The translations under genes were made by a program, and so were the position numbers. From positions 62,001 to 126,000 of the forward strand of contig JBNJGB010000003.1 in NCBI GenBank assembly GCA_051747385.1: a stretch of 64,000 nt of DNA, in the 5' to 3' direction. Below are positions 1 to 7,752 of this stretch, one piece after another. Positions within the stretch are counted from its first letter, which is position 1. Every line of letters begins with the position of its first letter. Under the pieces are notes generated by a model. That model worked only from the letters and a program-made list of their open reading frames with translations. It was not told the DNA's origin and did not search any database. The DNA is from JBNJGB01 sp051747385. GTDB lineage: Bacteria; Myxococcota_A; UBA9042; PHBI01; JACKFB01.

Positions 1-220
1 CGAAGCCCAGGTCGCGGGAGCCCGCGTGGAGCATCTCGACGATGTTCTGGGGCTTGAGGACCTTCGTGTCGAAGCCCTCGAGCGAGATGGTCGGGCGATA
101 GCCGCGGTCGCTGGTGCGGACCTGGATGCCGGCCTCGGAGAGCAGTCGCAGCACGCCGTCCTGCATCCTCCCCTTGGGGAGGGCGAGCTGCACGGTGTCG
201 CGGGCCTCGATCGTCTTCAT
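1..220 (-). CDS. hisG: ATP phosphoribosyltransferase, N-terminal part (window edge)
   Basis: Only the first 73 codons are inside the window; the gene runs off the left edge. The protein begins MKTIEARDTVQLALPKGRMQ and continues with the family's RGYRP and KPQNIVEMLHAGSRDLGF segments, which are typical of the N-terminal substrate-binding lobe of HisG. HisG joins ATP and PRPP in the first committed step of histidine synthesis in the cytoplasm. The ATG at 220 is preceded by a GAGGGAG ribosome site. A small histidine-rich ORF lies 105 bases upstream on the same strand (325-393) and suggests control by attenuation. Product assignment is firm even though the gene is truncated. Confidence 0.93.
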   Translation of the reverse strand, partial: MKTIEARDTVQLALPKGRMQDGVLRLLSEAGIQVRTSDRGYRPTISLEGFDTKVLKPQNIVEMLHAGSRDLGF

Positions 221-324
221 CGTCTCCCTCGTACTGTCAGCCGCCCGACGAGGCGCGACGAGGTCCGCGAGGTCCCGCGCCGGCCCGGAGACCGGCGTGG
301 TTCGTCCATGGTGCGCCTGGGCGC

Positions 325-393
325 CTAGACCACCGCCGGCCGTCCCTCCTCGGGATGGTGATGGGGGTGGCGTCGGTGCATGGCCAGTCGCAT
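325..393 (-). CDS. candidate histidine-operon leader peptide (22 aa)
   Basis: The short ORF reads MRLAMHRRHPHHHPEEGRPA and then two valines. It has five histidines within eight residues (positions 6-13). It sits directly upstream of hisG on the same strand, with 104 bases between its TAG and the hisG ATG. Known HisL leader peptides of enterobacteria are short, His-rich and placed just like this; ribosome stalling at His codons controls a downstream structure. A GGTGGG stretch about eight bases before the ATG is a weak ribosome site. Downstream I see a GC hairpin (CGCCGG...CCGGCG, about 263-290) but no T-tract, so the mechanism (transcriptional, Rho-dependent or translational) is not settled. 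Confidence 0.5.
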   Translation of the reverse strand: MRLAMHRRHPHHHPEEGRPAVV

Positions 394-428
394 CGCGAAC
401 CCACCTATGACACAGGGGCACGGCGGGT

Positions 429-812
429 TCAACCACCGAGCGCGCGCACCCGGGCCTCGGCCTCCTCCCGCATGCGCTCGGTGTGCTCCGCCTTCGCGCG
501 GCGCTCCTCGGCGTCGCGTTCCGCGTCCTCCGCCAGGTCGCGAGCTCGTCGGGTCACGGCGTCCCACGAGTCCTCGGCCCGCTCGAAGGTGGCGGCGAGG
601 ATGCGAGCCGTCGGGGGGTCGGGCAGGCCCCGCAGGCGCGCCGGGGCGTCGTCCACCTCCCCGGCCTCCTCGCGCCAGGCCTCGACGCGCGCGGCGCACC
701 GGGCCAGGACCTCCGCCCGATCGGCGGCACCCCGGGCGGCCTCCCGGTGGTTGCGGGCGGCGACGGTCAGGGCCTCGAGCTGTCGCCACGCGCGTGAACG
801 CTCGTCGGCCAT
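429..812 (-). CDS. small alpha-helical protein of unknown function
   Basis: This is a 127-residue protein starting MADERSRAWRQLEAL, rich in Ala, Glu and Arg and with no Cys cluster, signal peptide or membrane segment. The heptad-like pattern in the second half (about residues 75-125) suggests a coiled coil. Its ATG overlaps the TGA of the M23 peptidase gene by one base (TGATG on the minus strand), so the two are likely translated together. I do not recognise a family. The coupling suggests a cell-envelope or housekeeping accessory role, but that is inference only. Confidence 0.6.
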   Translation of the reverse strand: MADERSRAWRQLEALTVAARNHREAARGAADRAEVLARCAARVEAWREEAGEVDDAPARLRGLPDPPTARILAATFERAEDSWDAVTRRARDLAEDAERDAEERRAKAEHTERMREEAEARVRALGG

Positions 813-1855
813 CACTCCACCACCGTCAGCCGGATCGCGCGGGGCGCGAACGCCTCTTCCCCCTCCGGGACTGCCACCGCCGCCCAGCCGTAGCGCCCGG
901 GCGGGAAGTCCGGCTTCGCGGCGCCGATGGAGAAGGTGGCGCCGAACCGCCCGTCCCGGACCTCCATGTCGAGCCAGAGCAGGGCGTCGCCTCCACCCTC
1001 CGGGAAGATCATCACGAAGACGCGGTCGGCCCCGGGGGCGGCCCTGCCGTAGATGGACAGCGTCGCGTCGCGCTCCACGAGGCGGGCCGGCATGCCGCGG
1101 ATGGCCTCGACCCCGAGGTCCGCGAAGGCGTCCTCCGGGACGGGGCTGGGCTCCTCGGGACCCACGAGCGAGCCGCGCAGGCCGGCGGGGCGGATCACGC
1201 CGTCGCCCGTGCGGGGGCGGCGCTCGCAGGCGAACGGCGCCTCGCGCCTGACGAAGCGCGCGGGCAGGGTGCGGCTCCAGGCGTTCTCCACGTGGAAGTG
1301 GAGGTGCGGCCCGGTCATGCGCCCGCTGAGGCCCGTCTCGCCCAGCACCGCGCCGGCCTCCACCCGCTGGCCCGGGGACACGAAGACGCCGTCGGGCGCC
1401 AGGTGGACATACGCGGTGTACAGGCCGCCGCCGTGGTCCAGGACCACCTGGTTGGCGTCCTCGCGATACTCGGCGCCGGGCCCGTGGCGCGTGGAGTCGT
1501 CCCGGGCGAGCACCACGATGCCGGGGGCCGCGGCGTGGACGGTCGTGCCGACCGGGACGTCCAGGTCCCAGGCCCACGCCAGGTCCCCCTCGTGGGTCGG
1601 GGCCTGGCGGTTGGCCTGGGTCACGGAGGCGGCGCGCCCCTCGTCCAGGGGGACCAGGAGGGTCAGGGGCACCGGCTCTCCGCGGTCCGCGGCGTCCTCC
1701 CACAGGCTCGGCTCCTCCGGCGGGAGGGCCCGGTCGGGACAGGGGTGGTCGTCCGGCACGGCGGGGCCGCCCGGTGCGCCCTCGTCGCACGCGGACGTGC
1801 CCGCGAGGGCGGCGGCGAGGAGGAGCGGGGCGAGGAGTCGGACCTGCGACGACAT
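812..1855 (-). CDS. M23 (LytM) family peptidase lipoprotein
   Basis: The 347-residue protein starts MSSQVRLLAPLLLAAALAGTSAC, a signal peptide ending in a lipobox-like AGTSAC, so it is probably an outer-membrane lipoprotein. The middle (about 90-210) is an M23/LytM fold: an HGG..YTAYVHL segment and the zinc-binding GPHLHFHVE motif are present. Typical members cut peptide cross-links in peptidoglycan or regulate amidases. An upstream HxxxD-type ligand is less clear, so catalysis is likely but not certain. The C-terminal third is unrecognised, possibly a beta-rich domain. A longer reading frame upstream runs into a repeat element and is ignored. It is the first gene of a pair with the 127-residue protein. 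Confidence 0.82.
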   Translation of the reverse strand: MSSQVRLLAPLLLAAALAGTSACDEGAPGGPAVPDDHPCPDRALPPEEPSLWEDAADRGEPVPLTLLVPLDEGRAASVTQANRQAPTHEGDLAWAWDLDVPVGTTVHAAAPGIVVLARDDSTRHGPGAEYREDANQVVLDHGGGLYTAYVHLAPDGVFVSPGQRVEAGAVLGETGLSGRMTGPHLHFHVENAWSRTLPARFVRREAPFACERRPRTGDGVIRPAGLRGSLVGPEEPSPVPEDAFADLGVEAIRGMPARLVERDATLSIYGRAAPGADRVFVMIFPEGGGDALLWLDMEVRDGRFGATFSIGAAKPDFPPGRYGWAAVAVPEGEEAFAPRAIRLTVVE

Positions 1856-1916
1856 GGCGCCCAGCCTAGCTTGCCGGTCGTCCCGCAACCAGGATTCCCC
1901 GCCGGGACGTCCCCCC

Positions 1917-2083
1917 AGGGCGGTCGCAAAGTCGACCGCCCTCCCTTGCCCTTGCCCTTGCCCTTGCCCTTGCCCTTGCCTGCTCTCGAACGCGCAGAAT
2001 CCATCGTTTCCGAGCGGATGCAATCCGGCGCCGGGCGCCGTACCGCCGCGCAGCCCTCACTTGTCCGACTCTGCGATTGCCCT
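1917..2083. mobile_element. MITE-like element, copy 1 (167 bp)
   Basis: The ends form imperfect inverted repeats: left AGGGCGGTCGCAAAGTCG against right (reverse complement) AGGGCAATCGCAGAGTCG, 15 of 18 matching. The element is flanked immediately on both sides by the same 12 bases, GGACGTCCCCCC (1905-1916 and 2084-2095), which looks like a target-site duplication. The left end also forms a perfect 9-bp hairpin (1918-1941). Inside is a tract of six TTGCCC hexamers (about 1945-1980). A second copy of exactly the same length is at 35056-35222. No ORF is convincing. It fills the 306-base gap between the M23 peptidase and the FHA gene. Confidence 0.75.
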
Positions 2084-2161
2084 GGACGTCCCCCCCGGGG
2101 GTGCTCTTGCGCGTCCGCCGGCCGCTTGCCAGACTCGGCAGCCGACGCAGAGGAGGACGCG

Positions 2162-3961
2162 GTGAGCGAGGCCTACTACGTGCTGGAGATCACCCCCGCG
2201 GACGGCCCGGCGGAGACCCGGGAGGTCCGGCAGGCGACGGTGACGGTGGGGCGGCGAGAGGGCGACATCGTCATCCCGGACCCGGGGGCCTCCGGCCGCC
2301 ACGCGGAGATCCGCTTCGACGGGTCCGCCGTGACCGTGTACGACGTGGGGAGCACCAACGGCACGCTGTTCCAGGGCGGGATCACCCGGGAGCCGTTCTC
2401 CCTGCCGCAGGGGGAGGCCTTCCAGATCGGCCGGACCCGCTTCCGCCTCGCGGAGGTGCACGCGCCGGCGCCGGAGCCCGCCGCTCCCGAGCCCGAGCCG
2501 GCCGCGCCCGCGGAGGAGGAGGACAAGACCGTCGTGTCCCGCCCCGCCTTCGACTTCGGGGAGGGGCAGGAGCCCGCCGAGGCGCCCGTGGAGCAGCCCG
2601 CGCCGCAGCCTCCGCCCGCCGAGGCGGAGCCGGAGAAGACGGCGTTCCTGTCCGCGGACGAGCCGGGTCCGACGCAGCGCGCGCCGTCCCCGCAGGCCGC
2701 GGCGCCGCCGCCGGAGGCCGAGCCGGAGCCGGAGAAGACGGCGTTCCTGTCCACCGACGCCGCGGCGTCCTCCAAGCCGGAGCCCGCGCCCGAGGAGCCG
2801 TCCGAGACGCCGCCGACCGAGCGCATGGAGGAGGCCGAGGCCACCGCGTGGCTGGAGGTCCCCAAGGAGGAGCCGGAGCCCGAGCCGGCCCCGCAGCAGC
2901 CCCCCTCGGGCGGGGACGGCGCGGAGAAGACGGCGTTCCTCGCCGCCGAGGGCGGGCAGGGCGGTGGCGAGTGGGCGATCGAGGACGAGGGCTGGGGCGA
3001 GCCGGTCGACGGCGAGGCGCCCACGGAGGAGCAGCAGCCGCCCTCCGACGCTCCGGACTGGGCCGCGGCGTACATCGAGGGCGGGGAGGGGCCACCGCAG
3101 CAGCCCGCGGGCGGCGCGCCCGGCGTGGGCGGCGAGGGCGTCCGGCCCCGGTTCTCCGGGACGGGTGGCGAGATCTTCAAGGCGCTGATCGTCGGCTTCC
3201 TGCTCACGGCGATCACCCTGGGCATCTACGCGCCCTGGTTCTACGTGTCCCTGACCCGCTACATGGCGCAGCGGACCACGGTCGGCCCGACGGCGCGGGG
3301 CCAGGTGCGGCTGAACTTCACGGGCAGCGGCGGTCAGCTCTTCGTCAAGGGCTTCATCGGGTACCTCCTGACGATGCTGACCCTGGGCATCTACGGCTTC
3401 TGGTTCGCCGTGGACCTGGGTCGCTTCTTCGTCGAGCACACGGAGGGTCAGGCCCCCGACGGCTCGAAGTACCAGGCGCGGTTCACCCTGTCCGGGGGCG
3501 AGTTCTTCAAGGCCGCCATCGTCGGCGCGCTCCTCACGATGATCACGCTGGGCATCTACATGCCGTGGTTCATCTGCAAGGTGCACGCCCTGTTCAAGGG
3601 CCACACGCACCTGTTCGAGAACGGGGAGCATCTGGGCAGCTTCGAGTTCCACGGCGACGGCGGCGACCTCTTCGTGCGCTTCATCGTCGGCTACCTGCTG
3701 ACCCTGGTGACCCTGGGCATCTACGGCGCGTGGTTCCAGGTGTCCCTGAAGCAGTTCTTCACGTCCTTCACGACCCTGCGCGTCGGCGACAGGGTCCTGC
3801 AGGGCGGCTTCACGGGCACCGGCGGAGAGCTGTTCCTCATCCACTTCGTGGGGATGCTCCTCCTGCCGCTGACCCTGGGCATCTACTTCTTCTGGTACGT
3901 GGCCCGGCTGGTGCGCTTCAACGTGAACCACCTGGTCTTCCAGGAGATCCGCATGGACTGA
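2162..3961 (+). CDS. FHA-domain protein with five DUF898-like membrane repeats
   Basis: The 599-residue protein uses GTG at 2162, behind a GAGGAGG site; an open frame far upstream is non-coding. Residues about 25-95 are an FHA phosphothreonine-binding domain (GRREGDIVIPD, SGRHAEIR, GSTNGTLF). A long Pro/Glu/Ala linker follows and contains four KTAFL-type and similar acidic units. The C-terminal 270 residues hold five repeats of a membrane unit with the signature GGE/QxF...LLTxxTLGIYxPWF, as in YjgN/DUF898 proteins. Together this suggests a cytoplasmic phospho-sensor tethered to a multi-helix membrane domain. Ser/Thr kinases of myxobacteria are natural partners, but none is encoded nearby. Function is unknown; domain calls are strong. 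Confidence 0.85.
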   Translation: MSEAYYVLEITPADGPAETREVRQATVTVGRREGDIVIPDPGASGRHAEIRFDGSAVTVYDVGSTNGTLFQGGITREPFSLPQGEAFQIGRTRFRLAEVHAPAPEPAAPEPEPAAPAEEEDKTVVSRPAFDFGEGQEPAEAPVEQPAPQPPPAEAEPEKTAFLSADEPGPTQRAPSPQAAAPPPEAEPEPEKTAFLSTDAAASSKPEPAPEEPSETPPTERMEEAEATAWLEVPKEEPEPEPAPQQPPSGGDGAEKTAFLAAEGGQGGGEWAIEDEGWGEPVDGEAPTEEQQPPSDAPDWAAAYIEGGEGPPQQPAGGAPGVGGEGVRPRFSGTGGEIFKALIVGFLLTAITLGIYAPWFYVSLTRYMAQRTTVGPTARGQVRLNFTGSGGQLFVKGFIGYLLTMLTLGIYGFWFAVDLGRFFVEHTEGQAPDGSKYQARFTLSGGEFFKAAIVGALLTMITLGIYMPWFICKVHALFKGHTHLFENGEHLGSFEFHGDGGDLFVRFIVGYLLTLVTLGIYGAWFQVSLKQFFTSFTTLRVGDRVLQGGFTGTGGELFLIHFVGMLLLPLTLGIYFFWYVARLVRFNVNHLVFQEIRMD

Positions 3962-3996
3962 GGCGGGAGGTGGTGGGGCGTCCGACCGCCGGGGAC

Positions 3997-4240
3997 GGCT
4001 CTCGGTTCGTCACATGCCGCAAGACGAAGGGCTCGCGCAAAGACGCGAAGACGCAAAGGAAAACGGCATGTTTCGGCGCCGTGTACTCGCTGTTGGCCTG
4101 CCGGTGACCCGACAGTCTCAGCCGAACCGCCGTGCAAGCGGCTCACTGGCCTTTGGGGCTTGGCGGCTTGGCGGCTTGGCGGCTTGGCGCGCGATTGTCT
4201 TCGAGACCGCGGCATTCCGACATGAGTAGGACTGTGAGCC
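3997..4240. repeat. dispersed repeat family R2, copy A
   Basis: This is a non-coding element of about 240 bp. It starts near GGCTCTCGGTTCGTCACATG and ends CATGAGTAGGACTGTGAGCC, the two ends being imperfect inverted repeats. Internally it has the CGCAAAGACGCGAAGACGCA segment and three units of the 8-mer GGCGGCTT. Related copies lie at 4251-4587, 20503-20737 and 31172-31397. It follows the FHA gene and begins a 750-base gene-free region. Confidence 0.8.
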
Positions 4241-4250
4241 GGACCCGGCC

Positions 4251-4587
4251 CACTCGCCACACGTCGCAAGACGAAGGGCTCGCGCAAAGACGCGAAGACG
4301 CAAAGGAAAACGGCATGTTTCGGCGCCGTGTGCTCGCTGTTGGCCTGCCGGTGACCCGACAGTCTCAGCCGAACCGCCGTGCAAGCGGCTCACTGGCCTT
4401 TGGGGCTTGGCGGCTTGGCGGCTTGGCGGCTNNNNNNNNNNNNNNNNNNNNNNNNNNNNNNNNNNNNNNNNNNNNNNNNNNNNNNNNNNNNNNNNNNNNN
4501 NNNNNNNNNNNNNNNNNNNNNNNNNNNNNNNTGGCGCGCGATTGTCCGTGCGACCGCCGCACCTCGAGATGTGTAGGACCGTGAGCC
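4251..4587. repeat. dispersed repeat family R2, copy B (contains the assembly gap)
   Basis: This copy lies in tandem, only about ten bases after copy A, and is nearly identical to it until the internal GGCGGCTT tract. There the sequence breaks into 100 N bases (4432-4531) and resumes at the end of the tract. The right end resembles copies C and D (GATGTGTAGGACCGTGAGCC) more than copy A. The gap falls exactly in the tandem tract, which suggests that the tract is long or unstable. Confidence 0.75.
4432..4531. other. assembly gap (100 N)
   Basis: One hundred N bases mark a scaffold join of unknown true length. It interrupts the 8-mer tandem tract of repeat copy B. Reading frames that cross it are not meaningful. 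Confidence 0.99.
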
Positions 4588-4655
4588 GGGGACGGCGATC
4601 CTGCTGCATCTCGTCGGTTCCGGGGCGCCGGCGGAGGGTGCCCCTGGACGCGAGA

Positions 4656-4683
4656 AGGCCCCGACCGTCGCCGGCCGGGGCCT
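4656..4683 (-). terminator. hairpin after bfr, probable terminator
   Basis: AGGCCCCG and CGGGGCCT (4656-4663 and 4676-4683) form an 8-bp stem, placed 28 bases past the bfr stop on the minus strand and followed there by TTCTCG. The T-run is poor, so strength is uncertain. Confidence 0.5.
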
Positions 4684-4710
4684 CCTGATCGTGCGACGAC
4701 CGCGGGTGGC

Positions 4711-5190
4711 CTACTCGTGGATCTGCTCGGCCAGGTAGCGCTCGACGCCCACGCGCTCCATCAGCTCCAGCTGCGCCTCGAGCCAGTCCACGTGCTCCTC
4801 CTCGTCGTGGAGCATCTTCTCCAGGAGCAGCCGCGTGCCGTTGTCGCCGGCGTCCCGGCACTGGGCGACGCCGGCGTTGAAGCGCTCGAGGGCGTCCATC
4901 TCCATGGCCAGGTCCAGCTCGAACTGCTCCTTCACGGTCTCGCCGACGCTGACCTTGCCGATGCGCTGGAGGTTCGGGATGCCCTCCAGGTAGAGGATGC
5001 GCTCGACGATCTCCTCGGCGTGGACCATCTCCTCGATGGACTCGCCGCGGATCTTCTTGGCGAGCCGCTCGAACCCCCAGTTGTCGCACATCTTCGCGTG
5101 CACGAAGTACTGGTTGATGGCGGTCAGCTCCGCCGTGAGGACGTCGTTGAGGAGCTTCACGATATCCGGACTCTTGGCCTTCGGTGCCAT
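4711..5190 (-). CDS. bfr: bacterioferritin
   Basis: The 159-residue length is usual for the family. The ferroxidase ligands are all visible: Glu21 (AELTAINQY), Glu54, His57, Glu97, Glu130 and His133. Met55 in SIEEMVHAEE aligns with the haem-ligating Met52 of E. coli Bfr. The protein forms a 24-subunit cytoplasmic shell that oxidises and stores iron. It lies 41 bases downstream of bfd on the same strand, and a Fur box precedes bfd, so the pair is probably one iron-responsive unit. Confidence 0.95.
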   Translation of the reverse strand: MAPKAKSPDIVKLLNDVLTAELTAINQYFVHAKMCDNWGFERLAKKIRGESIEEMVHAEEIVERILYLEGIPNLQRIGKVSVGETVKEQFELDLAMEMDALERFNAGVAQCRDAGDNGTRLLLEKMLHDEEEHVDWLEAQLELMERVGVERYLAEQIHE

Positions 5191-5231
5191 GGGACTCCTT
5201 GCTTCGCAGGATGTCGGAGGTGGTCCGGAGT

Positions 5232-5453
5232 CTACACGACCCGCTTCTGCCGGGCGAGGGGCACGCTCGGCTCGCCGCCGGGGTCGGGGTGCTGGGCCAC
5301 CTGGCGGAGCAGGTCCCGCACCGTGCAGCGGCAGCGCCCGCAGCCCGTGCCCGCGCCGGTCGTTCTGGCCACGGCGCCCACGGTGCTCGCGCCCCGTCGG
5401 GCAGCCCGCTTGATCTCCCGGTCGGAGACCCCTTCGCAGAGGCAGACGATCAT
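5232..5453 (-). CDS. bfd: bacterioferritin-associated ferredoxin
   Basis: The 73-residue protein starts MIVCLCEGVSDREIKRAARR. It has the [2Fe-2S] cysteine pattern of Bfd/BFD-like domains: Cys4, Cys6, Cys38 and Cys41 (CLC and CGRC). Bfd binds bacterioferritin and donates electrons to release stored iron. The ATG at 5453 gives the family's normal length; a longer frame reaching 5549 would translate the Fur box and is unlikely. It has an Arg-rich C-terminal tail of about 20 residues. It lies directly upstream of bfr and downstream of a near-perfect Fur site. Confidence 0.9.
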   Translation of the reverse strand: MIVCLCEGVSDREIKRAARRGASTVGAVARTTGAGTGCGRCRCTVRDLLRQVAQHPDPGGEPSVPLARQKRVV

Positions 5454-5521
5454 GGTCCTCGTGGCTCCCGAGCCGACGGTGGGGGCGGGGCATCCGCTCC
5501 GGCGTCGCCTCTGGGTGCTAT

Positions 5522-5536
5522 TGATAATCATTTTCA
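5522..5536. promoter_or_regulatory. Fur box upstream of bfd-bfr
   Basis: TGATAATCATTTTCA matches the 7-1-7 Fur consensus TGATAATNATTATCA at 14 of 15 positions (counting N as matched), an AT-rich island in otherwise very GC-rich DNA. It is 69 bases upstream of the bfd ATG. Iron-dependent regulation of the pair is the natural reading. Confidence 0.8.
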
Positions 5537-5590
5537 TCACTGGCGTCAACCAAGGGGCGGCCTCGCTCGTGACCGACCACGTGGCGAGCG

Positions 5591-7609
5591 CTACGAGGAG
5601 AGGCGCGTCGTGGGCTCCACGCCGAGCACCATGCCCTCGTAGGCCCGGAGCTGGTCGCGGAGCTCGGCCGCCCGCTCGAAGTCCAGGTCCTTGGCCGCGG
5701 CCTGCATCTGCTCACGCAGCTCCGCGATGCGCGCCTCGGCGTCCTCCACGGTCATGTGCGGCAGATCCGTGGGCCGCCTCGGGCGCCCGCCCTTCGCCGG
5801 GCCCTCCCGGGTCTCCTCGATGGACTTGAGCCGGCGCACCACGGTCTGCGGCGTGATGCCGTGTGCCTCGTTGTGCTCGAGCTGGATCGCCCGCCTGCGC
5901 TCGGTCTCGTCGATGGCCGCGCGCATGGAGTCCGTGACGCGGTCGGCGTACAGGATGACCGTGCCCTCCGAGTTCCGGGCCGCGCGCCCGATGGTCTGGA
6001 TCAGGCTGCGCGTCGCCCGCAGGAAGCCCTCCTTGTCGGCGTCGAGGATGGCGACGAGGCCTACCTCCGGCAGATCCAGGCCCTCTCGGAGGAGGTTGAT
6101 GCCCACGAGGACGTCGAAGGCGCCGCGGCGCAGATCGTCGAGGAGCTCCACGCGCTCCAGGGTGTCGATGTCCGAGTGGAGGTAGCGGACCTTCACGCCC
6201 AGCTCGCGATAGTACTCCGTCAGGTCCTCCGCCATGCGCTTCGTCAGGGTGGTCACCAGCACGCGGTGTCCGCGGTCCACGCGCGCGCGAATTTCCTCCA
6301 GGAGGTCGTCGATCTGGCTCCCTACCGGGCGCACCTGGACCTCGGGGTCCACGAGGCCGGTCGGCCGGATGAGCTGCTCGACCACGACGCCCTGGCTCTT
6401 CTCCTGCTCGTAGTTCCCCGGCGTGGCGCTCATGTAGACCGCCTCGTTCACGCGCTCCTCGAACTCCTCGAAGCGCAGCGGCCGGTTGTCCAGGGCGCTC
6501 GGGAGCCGGAAGCCGTGGTCCACCAGGGTCTGCTTGCGGGAGCGATCCCCGCGGTACATGCCGCCGATCTGCGGGATGGCCACGTGGGACTCGTCGACGA
6601 CGATCAGGTAGTCGTCGGGGAAGTAGTCCAGCAGCACCGGCGGCGGCTCGCCGGGGTTCCGCCCCGTGAGGTGGCGCGAGTAGTTCTCGATGCCGTGGCA
6701 GAAGCCCACCTGCTCCAGCATCTCGATGTCGTACAGGGTCCGCTGCTCCAGCCGCTGGGCCTCCAGCTCCTTGCCCTCCCTTCGCAGCTTCGGGAGCCAC
6801 TCGCCCAGCTCCACCTGGATGGTGTCGACCGCCCGCCGGAGCTGATCCTGGGGCGTCACGTAGTGGCTGCCCGGGAAGATGTCCACGAGGGGCGCGTGCT
6901 CCAGCACCGTCCCGCGCAGGGGATCGACCATGTGGATGGCGTCGATCTCGTCGCCCCAGAACTCGATCCGGACGGCCCGGTCCTCCTCGTAGGCAGGGAA
7001 GATCTCCACCACGTCCCCCCGCACGCGGAAGGTCCCCCGGTGGAAGTCGTAGTCGTTGCGCTCGTACTGGATGTCCACGAGCTGGCGCAGGAGCCGGTCC
7101 CGCAGGACGACCTCGCCCTCCTCGAGGCGGATGAGCATCTCCTCGTACGTCGTCTTGTCGCCGATGCCGTAGATGCACGAGACGCTGGCCACGATCAGGA
7201 CGTCGCGGCGCTCCAGGATCGCGCGCGTCGCCGAGTGCCGCATCCGGTCGATGGCCTCGTTGATGAGCGCGTCCTTCTCGATGTAGGTGTCCGTCGACGG
7301 GACGTACGCCTCCGGCTGGTAGTAGTCGTAGTAGCTCACGAAGTACTCCACCGCGTTGTGCGGGAAGAACTGCGTGAACTCGGTGTAGAGCTGGGCCGCG
7401 AGGGTCTTGTTCGGCGCCAGCACCAGGGTGGGGCGCTGGAGCTCCTGGATGACGTTGGCGATGGTGAACGTCTTGCCCGTGCCCGTGGCCCCCAGGAGCA
7501 CCTGGTGCGACAGCCCCTGGCTCGCCCCGGCCGTCAGCTCCGCGATCGCGCGGGGCTGATCCCCCATGGGCTCGTAGTCCGCCTCCAGCTGGAATCGCCG
7601 CTCGGCCAT
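5591..7609 (-). CDS. uvrB: UvrABC system protein B (excinuclease helicase subunit)
   Basis: The 672-residue protein has full UvrB length. Visible features in order: Walker A GATGTGKT (about 40-47), the beta-hairpin segment YYDYYQPEAYVP (about 92-103) that clamps damaged DNA, the DESHV Walker B box, the TLTKRMAEDL and LREGLDLPEV helicase motifs, and a C-terminal UVR domain (FERAAELRDQL) for UvrC contact. UvrB verifies lesions delivered by UvrA in nucleotide excision repair. GGGAGG lies just before the ATG. No LexA box was noticed upstream. It stands alone, divergent from the MerB-like gene. Confidence 0.97.
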   Translation of the reverse strand: MAERRFQLEADYEPMGDQPRAIAELTAGASQGLSHQVLLGATGTGKTFTIANVIQELQRPTLVLAPNKTLAAQLYTEFTQFFPHNAVEYFVSYYDYYQPEAYVPSTDTYIEKDALINEAIDRMRHSATRAILERRDVLIVASVSCIYGIGDKTTYEEMLIRLEEGEVVLRDRLLRQLVDIQYERNDYDFHRGTFRVRGDVVEIFPAYEEDRAVRIEFWGDEIDAIHMVDPLRGTVLEHAPLVDIFPGSHYVTPQDQLRRAVDTIQVELGEWLPKLRREGKELEAQRLEQRTLYDIEMLEQVGFCHGIENYSRHLTGRNPGEPPPVLLDYFPDDYLIVVDESHVAIPQIGGMYRGDRSRKQTLVDHGFRLPSALDNRPLRFEEFEERVNEAVYMSATPGNYEQEKSQGVVVEQLIRPTGLVDPEVQVRPVGSQIDDLLEEIRARVDRGHRVLVTTLTKRMAEDLTEYYRELGVKVRYLHSDIDTLERVELLDDLRRGAFDVLVGINLLREGLDLPEVGLVAILDADKEGFLRATRSLIQTIGRAARNSEGTVILYADRVTDSMRAAIDETERRRAIQLEHNEAHGITPQTVVRRLKSIEETREGPAKGGRPRRPTDLPHMTVEDAEARIAELREQMQAAAKDLDFERAAELRDQLRAYEGMVLGVEPTTRLSS

Positions 7610-7752
7610 GCGCCTCCCTGGAGCCCCGCCCTCGCCGCGGCGTGGGCCTCCCCCCGGTGCATAGGCGCCAGGGACGAACGGGGCAAGGTTGCACCCCGCG
7701 ACGTCACCCGGATCATGGGGGGAGGAACGACAGCCGTCCTGGGAGGCCCCCC

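Noticed and set aside
1945..1980. TTGCCC tract as a CRISPR array
   Set aside because: Units are six bases with no spacers.
380..2161. Upstream extension of the FHA gene frame
   Set aside because: It crosses the M23 gene antisense and the MITE; GTG 2162 has the ribosome site and starts the FHA domain correctly.
4118..5089. ORFs spanning the N gap
   Set aside because: They run through repeat copies and undetermined bases; no coding signal.
7689..7716. Promoter TTGCAC-16-GATCAT for the MerB-like gene
   Set aside because: Match is weak and could be chance at this GC content; not listed as a feature.
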